The notes beneath the pieces were generated by a model. The model saw nothing but the letters and a program-made list of their open reading frames with translations, was not told where the DNA came from and made no database searches. DNA of 64,000 bases. Source: Arthrobacter sp. Leaf141. Its GTDB lineage: Bacteria; Actinomycetota; Actinomycetes; Actinomycetales; Micrococcaceae. Below are positions 36,588-45,370 of this stretch, in pieces (positions within the stretch are counted from its first letter, which is position 1; each line of letters begins with the position of its first letter). Where the stretch lies: the NCBI RefSeq assembly GCF_001424565.1, contig NZ_LMOL01000018.1:702-64701 (forward strand), given 5' to 3'. A program made the translations under genes and the position numbers.

Positions 36588-37561
36588 GGGTCCTGGTAAC
36601 GGGTGCCAGCGGACTGCTCGGCGGAGCGGTGGCGCGCCTTTTGGTCCACCAGGGCCACACGGTCGCCACCTTCCAGCGCCGCCCCTCAGGAGTCGACGGC
36701 GCCACGGACTTCCGCGGTTCCGTCACCAACGCGGGCGAACTTGACGCAGCGGTCCGCGGCGCGGAAGGGATCATCCACCTCGCGGCGAAGGTTTCCTTCA
36801 CCGGCCGTGCCGCGGAATTTGACGAGGTGAACGTTGCGGGCACCCGCCGGGTATTGGACGCAGCCCGCGGGGCCGGCGTACGGGACGTGGTGTTTGTTTC
36901 CTCACCGTCGGTGGCCAATTCCGGCGCCGCCATCACCGGCCTGGCCGCGGAGCCTGCCGATCCCGTGCGGGCTCACGGCGATTACTCCCGCACCAAGGCG
37001 GAAGCAGAACTGCTGGCGCTGGCGGCGAACAGCCCGGAGCTGCGGGTGGCGGCGGTGCGCCCCCACATCGTCTGGGGCCCCGGCGACACCCAGCTGGTGG
37101 AACGGGTCCTGGCCCGCGCCAGGCACGGTCGGCTGCCCCTGCTCGACGCCGGCGCCGCCTTGATCGACACCACGTACGTGGACAACGCCGCCGCGGCCAT
37201 CGTGGCAGCACTGCACCGCATGGACCACGTCAGCGGCCAGGCTTTGGTGGTCAGCAACGGTGAGCCCAGGCCAGTGGGCGAGCTGCTCGCGGGCATCTGC
37301 GCCGCCGGCGGCGTCAAGGCGCCCTCCTGGGCGGTGCCGGGTGTGCTGGCACGGGCCGGCGGAGCAGTGGTGGAGCGGCTCTGGACCTGGGCCGGCCGGA
37401 ACGAGGAGCCGCCCATGACCCGGTTCCTGGCCGAGCAGCTGTCCACCGCCCACTGGTTCGACCAGCGGCGCACCCGCGAACTCCTCGACTGGACGCCCGC
37501 TGTGTCGCTGGACGACGGATTGGCGAAACTGGCCGCGCACTACGGGCCGGCCGGCCGCTGA
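36584..37561 (+). CDS. oleD: OleD, NADPH-dependent 2-alkyl-3-ketoacid reductase
   Basis: A 325-residue extended short-chain dehydrogenase. The nucleotide site is VTGASGLLGGAVARLL and the catalytic Tyr-x-x-x-Lys is in HGDYSRTKAEAE, preceded by the catalytic Ser in VFVSSPSVAN. It reduces the OleA product to the 2-alkyl-3-hydroxy acid used by OleC. The start is GTG 36584, overlapping the oleBC stop (GTGA). It closes the ole operon; a leftward DUF4012 gene converges 42 bp downstream. Confidence 0.92.
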   Translation: MRVLVTGASGLLGGAVARLLVHQGHTVATFQRRPSGVDGATDFRGSVTNAGELDAAVRGAEGIIHLAAKVSFTGRAAEFDEVNVAGTRRVLDAARGAGVRDVVFVSSPSVANSGAAITGLAAEPADPVRAHGDYSRTKAEAELLALAANSPELRVAAVRPHIVWGPGDTQLVERVLARARHGRLPLLDAGAALIDTTYVDNAAAAIVAALHRMDHVSGQALVVSNGEPRPVGELLAGICAAGGVKAPSWAVPGVLARAGGAVVERLWTWAGRNEEPPMTRFLAEQLSTAHWFDQRRTRELLDWTPAVSLDDGLAKLAAHYGPAGR

Positions 37562-37603
37562 GGGTTCCCGGGCGACACCCAAGGCCGCGCCGGCTGCGTC
37601 AGC

Positions 37604-39469
37604 TCAGCCGCACGGCGAATCGAGCGGGGGGAGCAGCACGTCATCGGCGCGCTGGATGGTGGGGGTAACAGCGAGTTCGGGTTCGGTGTCCTGAAGAATT
37701 TTTCCGAAGCTGAAATCGATGGTTTTGCTTTCCCCTGGCTTGAGGACGATCGTATGGACCGCCACGGGACGGCCCTGGTGCAGGTGTGGCGACAGGTCCA
37801 CCGCCCGGCCGTCCTCGGTGACCGCCTCCACGTTCGCCTGCAGCGGACCGTAGGCCACAACATTCGTCCGGACTGAACCCGGTTCCACAGTGCGCCCGCC
37901 TCCGGTGACGTAGGCAGGCAGTGAGGTTGCTGCGTCCACGGGAGCGGTGTTGGTGCTTTTGACCCGCACGGTGGTTTGTTCGAAGCCCCCCCTGGGACAG
38001 GCTTTGACCAGCTGGACGGTGCGCCGCACGTAGTAGTCCATTTTGGCGCCGGTGTCATCGTTGAGGTAGATGCCGAACTGCGCGGGCGCAAGGCTGGGGC
38101 CGGAGATCGATCCGCCGAGGTCGTACCTGCCCAGGACATCCTGTTCGCCCGTTGCCGCGGACCACACCCGGACCCGGCCTTCGGCTGTACCCTGGGTCAG
38201 CGCGGTCATGAGCCCGGCGGCTTCCGGCTTGCCGCTGGACAGCGCGCCGAAGATCTGCCGGGCGGCTCCCGCGAAGTACTCGTCCTGGCTTTTGGGCTGC
38301 GCTATTTTGGCGTAAACGTCCGAGAGCAGGGTGGGGACCACGTTTTGTTCGGTCAGCTCGGTTGGCAGGCCAACGGCGGCCGCCGCCACCAGTTCCAGGC
38401 CCGTGAATTTGACCGGGCCGGTCGCTGCGAGGATGTAGCTCAGGGCCACGGGATCGATGGAGATGACACCGTCCACCCCCTGCCCGGTTTTCCGTTCCCA
38501 CATGGCCCTGGCCGTTGCGGCGGCGGAGGGGAAATCAGGCGTCAGGTTTACATCCTGCATGGCGGTGCCCAGCCGGGCCGTGTACAGGGCCAGCTGCTCC
38601 GGGTCGCTCCCGAGGGCCGGGGTCATGGTGCCGAGGTCCGCGGCGCTCCGTTGGGCGGACAGGGTCAGTTTTCCCCGGTCCAGGGTAATGACGGCCAAAG
38701 CGCCGGGGATTCCGCCTGATGCGCGGGATTCAGCGTTGTTTTGGATCATCAGGAGATAGTTGCGCGGTGCGTCCGCGCCCAGCATCGCCGGGGCCACCCT
38801 GGCTGCGTCGGCGGCTGCACTGAGGGCTCCGGTGACCTCCCGGAGTTGCCCGCGCGCCAGGTTCAGCTGATCGGCCACCTGCGGCCATACCCTTCGGTCA
38901 TCAATGGCTGCGAGCCGGTCCGAGGAAGCCCGCACGGCGTCGGCGGCCGCAGCCACACTGGGTGCAGCGGCTTTCATGGGTTCCAGGTCGGTGCCGGATT
39001 CACGCGGGACCAGGGTGTCCCAATCCAGGGACGCCAGGACGTTAATCAGGGGCAGGAGCCCCAGCCTGGTGATTTCGTCGGCGGACCGCGCCACTTCCGT
39101 GACGGTGCTGAAGTTCGGTCCAGCCCAGGGGAGGCCGGACGCGGCCTCCCAGAGCGGGTCATGGGCGGCCCTGCTGGCCGCTGCAGTATGCAGCCGGATG
39201 CTTTCCGCCGTTCCCCGGGCGCCCGCAATGTCCGTTCCGGCCACCTGTTGCCGCATTTCAGGCATCAGCCGCGCGACGGCCTTCAGATCGGTTTCGATGG
39301 ACGACGCCAGGTCTGCCACCCGGATCCAGGCGGCCAGGACCAGGATGAGCAACGCGGCCGCTGCGAGGATGAGCCACGTGCGGGGCGGGATCCGCCTGAT
39401 GTGCGCACGGGCCCGGTGCCGCTCGCCAAGATGCCGGTGATGTAAGGGTTCCTGCGCTTCGGTGCTCAT
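37604..39469 (-). CDS. DUF4012 family membrane-anchored protein
   Basis: A 621-residue protein with a His/Arg-rich N-terminal cytoplasmic tail, one hydrophobic helix (about 31-47, WLILAAAALLILVLAAW) and a large extracellular part. The extracellular portion has a coiled-coil-like start and the DUF4012 core containing NYLLMIQNNAESRASGGIPG and GVISIDPVALSYILAATGP. Members are common in actinobacteria, often near polysaccharide or cell-envelope genes, but their biochemical role is unknown. The ATG 39469 has no strong ribosome site. It is transcribed alone and converges with oleD. Confidence 0.88.
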   Translation of the reverse strand: MSTEAQEPLHHRHLGERHRARAHIRRIPPRTWLILAAAALLILVLAAWIRVADLASSIETDLKAVARLMPEMRQQVAGTDIAGARGTAESIRLHTAAASRAAHDPLWEAASGLPWAGPNFSTVTEVARSADEITRLGLLPLINVLASLDWDTLVPRESGTDLEPMKAAAPSVAAAADAVRASSDRLAAIDDRRVWPQVADQLNLARGQLREVTGALSAAADAARVAPAMLGADAPRNYLLMIQNNAESRASGGIPGALAVITLDRGKLTLSAQRSAADLGTMTPALGSDPEQLALYTARLGTAMQDVNLTPDFPSAAATARAMWERKTGQGVDGVISIDPVALSYILAATGPVKFTGLELVAAAAVGLPTELTEQNVVPTLLSDVYAKIAQPKSQDEYFAGAARQIFGALSSGKPEAAGLMTALTQGTAEGRVRVWSAATGEQDVLGRYDLGGSISGPSLAPAQFGIYLNDDTGAKMDYYVRRTVQLVKACPRGGFEQTTVRVKSTNTAPVDAATSLPAYVTGGGRTVEPGSVRTNVVAYGPLQANVEAVTEDGRAVDLSPHLHQGRPVAVHTIVLKPGESKTIDFSFGKILQDTEPELAVTPTIQRADDVLLPPLDSPCG

Positions 39470-39568
39470 TGTCCAGCGGACCTGGCCCTTCGTCTTGCGG
39501 CGTCGCGGAGTCCCCCTTGGTGGATGACTCTAACGTGCTGACAGCGCGGCGTGTCAATGCTCAGGCCC

Positions 39569-40765
39569 CTAATTACTTTTGCGGGACCGGCGTTCCGGGG
39601 TCGCCCGTTGCTGCTGGCGGAGGGCCAGCAGCGGGAATGCAAGGATCGAGAGCATGCCGGCACCAACCAGCGCCGAAGCCATTCCACTGGTTATCAGGCC
39701 CTGGTCTTTCCCGATCGCGGTGACGGCGACAATGATCGGCAGTCCCGTTGCGCCGAACAGCATGATGGCCCGCTTGTCCGCGAAAGTGGAATGGGCGGGA
39801 GCGGCCAGCAGCGCCGGAAACCCGCGGATCACCAGCAGCAGGAGCAGAAACAGGGGGACCAGTGCCAGGGCAGCGGGGCTCCCGGTGAGTGCACCCAGGT
39901 CAAAATCGATGCCCGTATCGATGAAAAATACCGGCACCAGGAAGCCGAACGCAATCGCGTCGGTTTTGGCCTCGATGACTGTCCTGTCCTTTTCCGGCGC
40001 CCGCGCCATGGCAACCTTCCACAGGACACCGGCCGCGAAGGCTCCCAGCAGCATGTCCAGGCCCAGCACCATGCTCAGCACCACCAGGACGGTGAGGATG
40101 AACATGATGGCGCGGACGGCGAACTGGCCGCTGGTGTGAAGGGTCCTGGTGACCTGGGAATGGAGCAGCGTGTGCCTGGACCGGGACGCCAGGACAATGG
40201 CCAGGCCCGTCAGGAGGACAAAGCCCAGCAGCACGGCGGTTGCCGGGCCCAGCTGCCGGCCGCTGAAGAACACGGAGATGGCGATCAGCGGGCCGAACTC
40301 ACCCGCCGCGCCGAGTGCGGTCACTGCTACGCCGAGTGGCGACCGGGACCGGCCCTCGTCGCGGAGGATGGGCAGCAGGGCGCCCAGGGCCGTGGAGGAC
40401 AACGCCACGCCGATGATCACTGCCGCGCCCGCTGCCGGGACAAGGATGAAACCGGCGGCGATTCCAAGGGCCAGCGAGATGATCCACCCGGTGGCCGCGC
40501 GGTTGGCCGGCCTGCCGCGGATCAGCGCGAAATCGATCTCGTTGCCCGCAACAAAGAAGAGCATGGCCAACCCGAAGTCCGCCAGCGTGTCGGTGAACGC
40601 CGTGGATTGGATCCACCCCAGCAGGCTGGGACCCAGCAGGATGCCGAGGACAATTTCGAAGACCACAATGGGCACCTTGACTACCCGCTCAAGGAACCGG
40701 GCGGCCAGGGGTGCCAGGATGGCCAGCAAGGCGATCAGCACCAATGACGTGGAAAGGCCCTGCAT
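39569..40765 (-). CDS. CPA2-type cation:proton antiporter
   Basis: A 398-residue membrane transporter with about 12 hydrophobic segments (Kef/NapA-like). Typical elements are VVFEIVLGILLGPSLLGW, LFFVAGNEIDF (acidic residue in the ion path), ALSSTALGALLPIL and FFIDTGIDFDLG. It lacks a cytoplasmic RCK/TrkA-N domain, so it is shorter than KefB/C. ATG 40765 has GGAGG 8 nt upstream, preferred to GTG 40783. It probably exchanges K+ or Na+ for protons; transcribed alone. Confidence 0.88.
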   Translation of the reverse strand: MQGLSTSLVLIALLAILAPLAARFLERVVKVPIVVFEIVLGILLGPSLLGWIQSTAFTDTLADFGLAMLFFVAGNEIDFALIRGRPANRAATGWIISLALGIAAGFILVPAAGAAVIIGVALSSTALGALLPILRDEGRSRSPLGVAVTALGAAGEFGPLIAISVFFSGRQLGPATAVLLGFVLLTGLAIVLASRSRHTLLHSQVTRTLHTSGQFAVRAIMFILTVLVVLSMVLGLDMLLGAFAAGVLWKVAMARAPEKDRTVIEAKTDAIAFGFLVPVFFIDTGIDFDLGALTGSPAALALVPLFLLLLLVIRGFPALLAAPAHSTFADKRAIMLFGATGLPIIVAVTAIGKDQGLITSGMASALVGAGMLSILAFPLLALRQQQRATPERRSRKSN

Positions 40766-40860
40766 CAGCGGCACCTCCGGCACCTTGGCTGCCCAGCGGA
40801 AGAAAGTAGTCCAAAGCTACCGCCGCCTGGTCCGGCGGCGCTACTGGTGTGGACGCCGGA

Positions 40861-41955
40861 TCAGGGAATGATGCCGTCGCCGCGGTATCGGTCAAACAGC
40901 CTCCGGAAGGAATCATCAGTCCGGCGGTAGCCCTTGAAGCCTGCCTGCCGGCTCTTGCCCATGTCCGCGAGGACTTCCATGGTGCGTCCCAGGTCAGCGT
41001 CCGTATGCCACCACGAAGCGACCCTGCCCAGGTCGGATTCGACCAGTCCGTGGTTGGCTGCGATCCTCGACCACTCTTTTTCCATGCCCCGCATCTGCTC
41101 TTCGAGCGGCCGTGGGGCGTCCTTGAAGCCTTCGGCTGTGACGCCGAAGCAGGCCGCCAGCTTTGGCCACATCCAGCGCCACCGGAACACGTCCCCGTTC
41201 ACCACGTTGTAGGCCTCGTTGCCTGCCTGCTCCGTCGTGGCTGCCCAGACCATATGTTCCGCCAGCAGGTCCCCGTCGGTCATGTCGGTGAGGCTGTTCC
41301 ACTGGGTTTCCGAGCCGGGGAAGATGAACGGTTGGCCCAGTTCCTTGCACAGGGTTGCCTGCGCCGCCAACGTGAGGCCCATGTTCATGGCGTTACCCAC
41401 GGCGTGGCCGATCACCGTGTGCGAACGGTGCACGGACCAGCGGAACCCCTGCCGCGCTGCTGCCGCCCACAACTCATCTTCCTGGGCGTAGTAGAAATTC
41501 GGAACCGGCAGCCGGGGTTCCTCCTCGCGGAACGGTGTATCCGGAACCGGTCCCGCACCGTAGGACTCGAAAGGCCCAAGGTAGTGCTTCAGCCCGGTCA
41601 TCAGGGCTACGTGCTCCACCGGGGCATGGGCCAGGGCCCGGAGCAGGTTGCGGAGCATCGCGGCGTTGACGCGGATGTTCTCCTCTTCCGAATCCTGCCT
41701 GGCCCATGCCGTAAAGAAGACGTGCGTGGGTTCGGCCCCGGCCAGTGCCCCGGCAAGGCTGGCCGGTGACATCAGGTCCGCGGCGATGTGCCTCGCGGTT
41801 GAGCCGGCGACCGGGGTCCGTGAGAGTGCCAGGACCGTCCAGCCGCCCTCCCGCTCCAACTGCTCAATGATGGCCGAGCCGGCGATTCCGCTGGCCCCCA
41901 CCACCAGTGCTGTCCGGGTGGGCGTGTCCGTTGGGCGGGTGTCCGGAGTAGTCAT
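40861..41955 (-). CDS. PRISE/VEP1-type NAD(P)H-dependent reductase (extended SDR)
   Basis: A 364-residue atypical extended SDR. The nucleotide motif is VVGASGIAGSAIIEQL. The catalytic Lys and Tyr appear to be those of LMTGLKHYLGPF and PNFYYAQEDEL, the arrangement of progesterone 5-beta-reductase/iridoid synthase-like (PRISE) enzymes rather than classic YxxxK. Such enzymes reduce activated C=C bonds of enones. The substrate is unknown. It is divergent from an acyl-CoA ligase at 42196. Confidence 0.85.
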   Translation of the reverse strand: MTTPDTRPTDTPTRTALVVGASGIAGSAIIEQLEREGGWTVLALSRTPVAGSTARHIAADLMSPASLAGALAGAEPTHVFFTAWARQDSEEENIRVNAAMLRNLLRALAHAPVEHVALMTGLKHYLGPFESYGAGPVPDTPFREEEPRLPVPNFYYAQEDELWAAAARQGFRWSVHRSHTVIGHAVGNAMNMGLTLAAQATLCKELGQPFIFPGSETQWNSLTDMTDGDLLAEHMVWAATTEQAGNEAYNVVNGDVFRWRWMWPKLAACFGVTAEGFKDAPRPLEEQMRGMEKEWSRIAANHGLVESDLGRVASWWHTDADLGRTMEVLADMGKSRQAGFKGYRRTDDSFRRLFDRYRGDGIIP

Positions 41956-42195
41956 TGGGGTTCCTGGCTGTCGTTGGGTTGCGCCGGTCCGGTCTTTGGT
42001 GGGACCTGGCGCCGGCGGTGGGCGCTTTGTGGGGCGCCCGTCCGATTCTCTCCCATCCGGCGGCCGCGGTGGGGGATGCCGTGCCCAGGGCTGGCGCGGG
42101 CACTATGCTGTGCACAACAGCGTCCTGACCGGCTCCCCGGGTCCGGCCTGCACGGACACCCGAACTCCAGCACCAGCTGCACGAAGGAAGTTGCC

Positions 42196-43788
42196 ATGGG
42201 AACAGAACAAGCCAACGACGGCTTCGGTACCATCTCCGTCGCCGCCATCCTTGCCGAGTCAGCTGCCCGCAGGGCCGACGCAGTCGCATTGATCGTGGGT
42301 GACGAAAGTGTTACCTATGCCGCTCTCTGGGACCAGGCCAAGGCCTACGCCGGGGCACTGCGGGACCGCGGCGTGGGCCCGGGCGTGCCCGTGGCCATCC
42401 TGGTCCCCAACGTGGCCGACTTTGCCCGCGTTTACTTCGCGGTCCTGGCCCTGGGCGGCATCGTGGTGCCTGTCCATGCGCTGCTGAAGGCACGGGAAAT
42501 CGAGTACGTGATCCGGGACAGCGGCGCGGAGCTGCTGGTCTGCGCGGCGCCGCTGCTGCCGGAAGGCGAACCGGGCGCCCGGGCCGCGGGAACCCCGGTC
42601 CTGACCGTCCTGGCGGCCGAGGCAACGGACGGACTGCCACGCCTCGAAGACGCGGCGGCGGATACCGAACCTATCCGGACGTACGTGCCGCGCCGGCCGG
42701 AGGACACGGCAACCATCCTGTACACCTCGGGCACCACCGGGAAGCCAAAGGGGGCGCTGGGAACGCATTTTGCGCTTGTGGAGCAGGTGAACGTGCTGCT
42801 CACCAGTACATTCGACCTCCGCGCCGGAGACAAAATATTCGGCGGGCTTCCGCTGTTCCACACGTTCGGCCAGACGTGTGTGCTCAACGCCGGCCTGCGC
42901 GCCGGGGCCACCGTGGTGATGCTGCCGAGGTTCACCGGCGCGGCAGCGTTGGACCTGGTGCGCCGCCACAACATTGACATCTTCTTCGGCGTCCCCACGA
43001 TGTACATGGCCCTCCTGGAAGCGATCAGGGCCAGTCCGGGCCGCCCCGAGGGACTGAGGTATGGCATCTCGGGTGGCTCCTCCCTTCCCGTGGCCGTGAT
43101 CGATCGCTTCCGCGAACTTTTCGGCGTGGAGATCTACGAGGGCTACGGGCTGACGGAGACGTCCCCGGTGGCGAGTTTCAACCATGTGGGCACCACACCG
43201 CGTCCCGGAACCATCGGTACTGCAATCTGGGGAGTGGAGGTGGCCATTGCCCGGCCGGAGGTGGCCGATGCCATCGAACTGCTTCCGGCAGGTGAGCTGG
43301 GCGAACTGGTGGTCCGGGGCCACAACCTGTTCAAGGGGTACCTGAACCGGCCCGATGCCACCGCCGAAGCCCTGGTGGACGGCTGGTTCCGGACGGGGGA
43401 CCTCGGTACCAAGGACGGGGACGGCTACCTGCGCATCATGGACCGCAAGGGCGACATGATCATCCGGAACGGCTACAACGTCTACCCGCGGGAGGTCGAG
43501 GAGGTCCTCAGCCAGCATCCGGACGTGGCCTCGGTGGCGGTTTTCGGGGTACCGCATGAGGTCCATGGCCAGGAGATCGCCGCGGCTGTGATCGCCGTGC
43601 CCGGCAGCACCGTGACGGCGGGGGAACTGGCGGAATTTGCGCAGGCCCGGCTAGCGGCCCACAAGTACCCCCGCCTCATCGAGCTGCGGACCGAGCTGCC
43701 CCTGGGCCCCAGCGGGAAAATCCTGAAGCGGACCCTGCAGGCGTCGTTCGGCGACGACGCCGAAGCCTCCCGGACCGGGGGTCAGTAG
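42196..43788 (+). CDS. acyl-CoA ligase (ANL superfamily)
   Basis: A 530-residue AMP-forming ligase. The P-loop-like motif is ILYTSGTTGKPKGAL. Other core motifs are YEGYGLTETSPV, WFRTGDLGTKDGDGYL and DRKGDMIIRNGYNVYP, and the catalytic Lys is in GPSGKILKRT. Closest in style to long-chain or medium-chain fatty acid CoA ligases. ATG 42196 has GAAGGAAG 5 nt upstream. The 240-bp gap before it contains TATGCT (42104-42109) and TGTGCACA (42109-42116) as promoter/operator candidates. It is tail-to-tail with hpaI and their stops overlap by 7 nt. Its acid substrate is unknown. Confidence 0.9.
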   Translation: MGTEQANDGFGTISVAAILAESAARRADAVALIVGDESVTYAALWDQAKAYAGALRDRGVGPGVPVAILVPNVADFARVYFAVLALGGIVVPVHALLKAREIEYVIRDSGAELLVCAAPLLPEGEPGARAAGTPVLTVLAAEATDGLPRLEDAAADTEPIRTYVPRRPEDTATILYTSGTTGKPKGALGTHFALVEQVNVLLTSTFDLRAGDKIFGGLPLFHTFGQTCVLNAGLRAGATVVMLPRFTGAAALDLVRRHNIDIFFGVPTMYMALLEAIRASPGRPEGLRYGISGGSSLPVAVIDRFRELFGVEIYEGYGLTETSPVASFNHVGTTPRPGTIGTAIWGVEVAIARPEVADAIELLPAGELGELVVRGHNLFKGYLNRPDATAEALVDGWFRTGDLGTKDGDGYLRIMDRKGDMIIRNGYNVYPREVEEVLSQHPDVASVAVFGVPHEVHGQEIAAAVIAVPGSTVTAGELAEFAQARLAAHKYPRLIELRTELPLGPSGKILKRTLQASFGDDAEASRTGGQ

Positions 43789-44597
43789 CTGCCGGGGGTC
43801 CCGCCGTCGTCAGTCCGGGCAAATTCCGCCGCCAGCGTCTCGCTGCCCCGGGCCAGGAGGGCGACGTCGGCGCCCACCAGGATGAAGGCGGCCCCAACGT
43901 CGAGGTAGTGCCGGGCGGTGGCGGGGTTGAAGGCGTTGACGCCGGCGGGTTTGCCGGCAGCCTTCGCGGCGGCGAGACAGTGTTCGACGGCGGCCATCAC
44001 CGTGGGGTGTTCCTGCTGTCCGAGAAGTCCCATGGACGCGGCGAGGTCGGAGGGGCCAAGGAAGATGGCGTCCACGCCGTCCACCGCGAGGATTTCCGCG
44101 ACGGCGTCGACTGCGGCGGCTGATTCGATCTGCACGGTGAGGCTGATGGTGTCGTTGGCCCGGGACAGGTAGTCCGGGACGCGGTTCCAGCGGGCGGCCC
44201 GGGCCAGGGCGGATCCGACGCCCCGGACGCCGTGGGGCGGGTAGCGGGTGGCCGCGACCGCCGCTTCGGCGTCCTGGACCGAATGGACCATGGGGATCAG
44301 CAGGTTCTGCACGCCGAGGTCGAGGTACTGCTTGATGAGTACGGTGTCGTTGACCGGCGGCCGGACCAGCGTGTGGACGGGGTAGCCGTGGATGGCCTGG
44401 AGCTGGGCGAGGATGGATTCGAGTCCGTTGGGGCTGTGCTCGGCGTCCACCAGCAGCCAGTCCAGGCCGGAGCCGGCGCAGAGCTCCGCGATGAGCGGGC
44501 TGCCGGAGCACACCCACATCCCGGCCAATGGCCTGCCGGCGTTTTCTTTTTGATGGCGCAGGGTGTCCCGGAAGGTGTCTTCTAGTCGAACCGGCAT
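43782..44597 (-). CDS. hpaI: HpaI aldolase (4-hydroxy-2-oxoheptane-1,7-dioate aldolase)
   Basis: A 271-residue class II pyruvate aldolase of the HpcH/HpaI family, cleaving 4-hydroxy-2-oxoheptanedioate to pyruvate and succinic semialdehyde. Family motifs are LLVDAEHSPNGLESI, LVRPPVNDTVLIKQYLDLG, VQIESAAAVD (Glu metal ligand) and DAIFLGPSDLAASMG (Asp ligand). Its start overlaps hpaH by 16 nt, and its stop overlaps the convergent acyl-CoA ligase by 7 nt. It is the last enzyme of the homoprotocatechuate operon. Confidence 0.92.
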   Translation of the reverse strand: MPVRLEDTFRDTLRHQKENAGRPLAGMWVCSGSPLIAELCAGSGLDWLLVDAEHSPNGLESILAQLQAIHGYPVHTLVRPPVNDTVLIKQYLDLGVQNLLIPMVHSVQDAEAAVAATRYPPHGVRGVGSALARAARWNRVPDYLSRANDTISLTVQIESAAAVDAVAEILAVDGVDAIFLGPSDLAASMGLLGQQEHPTVMAAVEHCLAAAKAAGKPAGVNAFNPATARHYLDVGAAFILVGADVALLARGSETLAAEFARTDDGGTPGSY

Positions 44598-45370
44598 GTG
44601 ACACTCCCGAGGGGTCCGTAGTCTGCGTGCACCGTATCGCCTTTGGCTACCCAGAGGGGACGGGTGAAGGAGCCTGCCAGGATGATGTCGCCGGCTTTGA
44701 GCGTGTCCCCGTGGGCGGCGATTTTGTTGGCGAGCCAGTGCACTCCGTTGGCCGGGTGGTCCAGGACTCCTGCCGCGACTCCCGTTTCTTCGACGGTCTG
44801 GTTTTTGTAGACGATGGCGGAGACCCAGCGGAGGTCCACGGCGTCCGGTTTCACCGGGCGCCCGCCCACCACCATGGCTCCCATCGCGGCGTTGTCCGCG
44901 ATGGTGTCCACGATGGTCCGGCCCTCCATTTCGATCCGGGAGTCCAGGATCTCCAGGGCCGGAACCACGTAGTCGGTAGCGTTCAGGACATCGAAAATGG
45001 TGCAGTTCGGGCCCTTGAGCGCTGACTTCAACACAAACGCGAGCTCCACCTCCACCCGCGGGTGCGTGTACTTGTCCCAGGCCACGGAGCAGCCGGTGTC
45101 GAGGACCATGTCATCGAAGATGGCGCCGTAATCCGGCTCGGTGATGCCCGTGGCGGCCTGCATGGCCCTGGACGTGAGGCCGATCTTCCGGCCCACCAGG
45201 GTGCGGCCGGCTTCCTCGTTCCGCCGCCGCCACAGCTGCTGCACGGCGTAGGAATCGGCCACCGTCATGCCCGGGTAGCGGGCAGTGAGCCGGGGGACCG
45301 GCGTCCGGGAGCGGCCGGCCGCCACCAACTCATCCGCGATGGCCTCAATTGTGGATTGGTCCAGGGTCAC
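44582..45370 (-). CDS. hpaH: HpaH, 2-oxo-hept-4-ene-1,7-dioate hydratase
   Basis: A 262-residue hydratase of the MhpD/HpcG/FAH-like superfamily. Metal-binding acidic residues are seen in VEVELAFVLKS, and other markers are GRKIGLTSRAMQ, EPDYGAIFDDM, VVPALEILDSRIE and AGDIILAGSFTRPL. It hydrates the dienoate product to 4-hydroxy-2-oxoheptanedioate, the HpaI substrate. ATG 45370 overlaps the hpaD stop by 4 nt and its 3' end overlaps hpaI, so the three are translated together. Confidence 0.92.
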   Translation of the reverse strand: MTLDQSTIEAIADELVAAGRSRTPVPRLTARYPGMTVADSYAVQQLWRRRNEEAGRTLVGRKIGLTSRAMQAATGITEPDYGAIFDDMVLDTGCSVAWDKYTHPRVEVELAFVLKSALKGPNCTIFDVLNATDYVVPALEILDSRIEMEGRTIVDTIADNAAMGAMVVGGRPVKPDAVDLRWVSAIVYKNQTVEETGVAAGVLDHPANGVHWLANKIAAHGDTLKAGDIILAGSFTRPLWVAKGDTVHADYGPLGSVTCRFD

